From NCBI GenBank assembly GCA_964468725.1, contig CAYXVU010000247.1, forward strand, positions 1 to 8,873: DNA of 8,873 nt. Reading direction: 5' to 3'. The stretch is from CAYXVU01 sp964468725 (GTDB taxonomy: Bacteria; Acidobacteriota; Blastocatellia; UBA7656). The position numbers and the translations under genes are program-made. A model generated the notes under the pieces. That model saw only the letters and a program-made list of their open reading frames with translations. It was not told the origin of the DNA and ran no database searches. This document shows positions 8,546 to 8,873 of the stretch, piece by piece (position 1 is the stretch's first letter; every line of letters begins with the position of its first letter).

Positions 8546-8873
8546 ATGAGTGTCATACCTGTCAATACGGTCTTTGTTGCTGAATCGGCGACTGCCGATT
8601 CGGAACTGACCCTGAATGAACTCGCCGACAAAATCAACGCCCTCCGCGAAGTCCCGACCCTCGAACAGATCAAAGAATGGTTTTCCCAACTGGTCATCCG
8701 GCAACGGGATTATGATCGCTTTTGTGTCTTTGATGAACGTCACTATGCGCGCAACCTGATTGCGCGCAGCCCCTTTGCCGAGTTGTTGCTCTTATGTTGG
8801 CGAGCCGGACAGCGCACGCCGATTCACGATCACGGCGGTTCGGTCGGCGTCGTGATGGTCTATGAGGGGTTGT
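8546..8873 (+). CDS. Cysteine dioxygenase family protein (cupin), 3'-partial
   Basis: The first 109 residues are present; the gene runs off the right edge. An N-terminal region with short helical stretches (22-60) leads to HYARNLIARSPFAELLLLCW (66-85), then the cupin motif GQRTPIHDHGGSVG (88-101). H94 and H96 match the first two iron ligands and R69, with Y67, matches the residues that bind the cysteine carboxylate in known cysteine dioxygenases; the third histidine lies outside. Such enzymes use O2 to oxidise cysteine to cysteine sulfinate in the cytoplasm. The residue matching the mammalian Cys93 of the Cys-Tyr crosslink is glycine (G101), as usual in bacteria. The start is supported by AAGGAG (8535-8540), 5 bases upstream. 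A related thiol such as 3-mercaptopropionate could be the real substrate. Confidence 0.88.
   Translation, partial: MSVIPVNTVFVAESATADSELTLNELADKINALREVPTLEQIKEWFSQLVIRQRDYDRFCVFDERHYARNLIARSPFAELLLLCWRAGQRTPIHDHGGSVGVVMVYEGL

Noticed and set aside
8324..8743. Long in-frame N-terminal extension of the minus-strand secreted protein
   Set aside because: It would bury the signal peptide and overlap the promoter and start of the cysteine dioxygenase gene.

Overview
The window is about 57% GC by eye and fully bacterial. It looks like chromosomal DNA of an Acidobacteriota-like organism, possibly class Blastocatellia. This assignment is inferred from the gene mix (an M61 peptidase, two membrane pyrophosphatases of different subgroups, small secreted glycine-zipper and beta-type proteins) and from codon style; no rRNA or marker gene proves it. 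I see no mobile element, CRISPR array, tRNA or rRNA.

Layout, left to right. Bases 1-1439 (+) hold the 3' part of an M61-family metallopeptidase with intact zinc motifs but no C-terminal PDZ domain. A 188-base leader precedes a canonical K+-dependent-type membrane pyrophosphatase, hppA (1628-3694, +). After a 148-base gap comes a second, very divergent membrane pyrophosphatase with an N-terminal signal-like extension and the lysine typical of K+-independent enzymes (3843-6353, +). A structured 131-base spacer with alternative hairpins, a promoter candidate and an 18-base palindrome leads to a small two-helix membrane protein with a very basic tail (6485-6820, +). A 21-bp stem-loop separates this from the convergent minus-strand genes: a secreted Sm-like/glycine-zipper protein (6925-7404, -) and, beyond a 367-base gap without a convincing gene, a second secreted small protein of unknown function (7772-8323, -). 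The right edge carries the first 109 codons of a cysteine dioxygenase family gene (8546 onward, +) behind a good sigma70-like promoter and Shine-Dalgarno site.

How they may work together: the central block is built around pyrophosphate. Two ion-pumping pyrophosphatases of separate evolutionary subgroups sit in tandem and carry opposite K+-dependence signatures. This suggests PPi energy is saved as an ion gradient under differing ionic conditions, probably with one Na+-pumping and one H+-pumping enzyme. The small membrane protein immediately downstream is the most natural candidate for an unrecognised partner, but it appears to have its own promoter. The flanking genes (peptidase, two envelope proteins, thiol dioxygenase) show no obvious functional tie to the pyrophosphatases.
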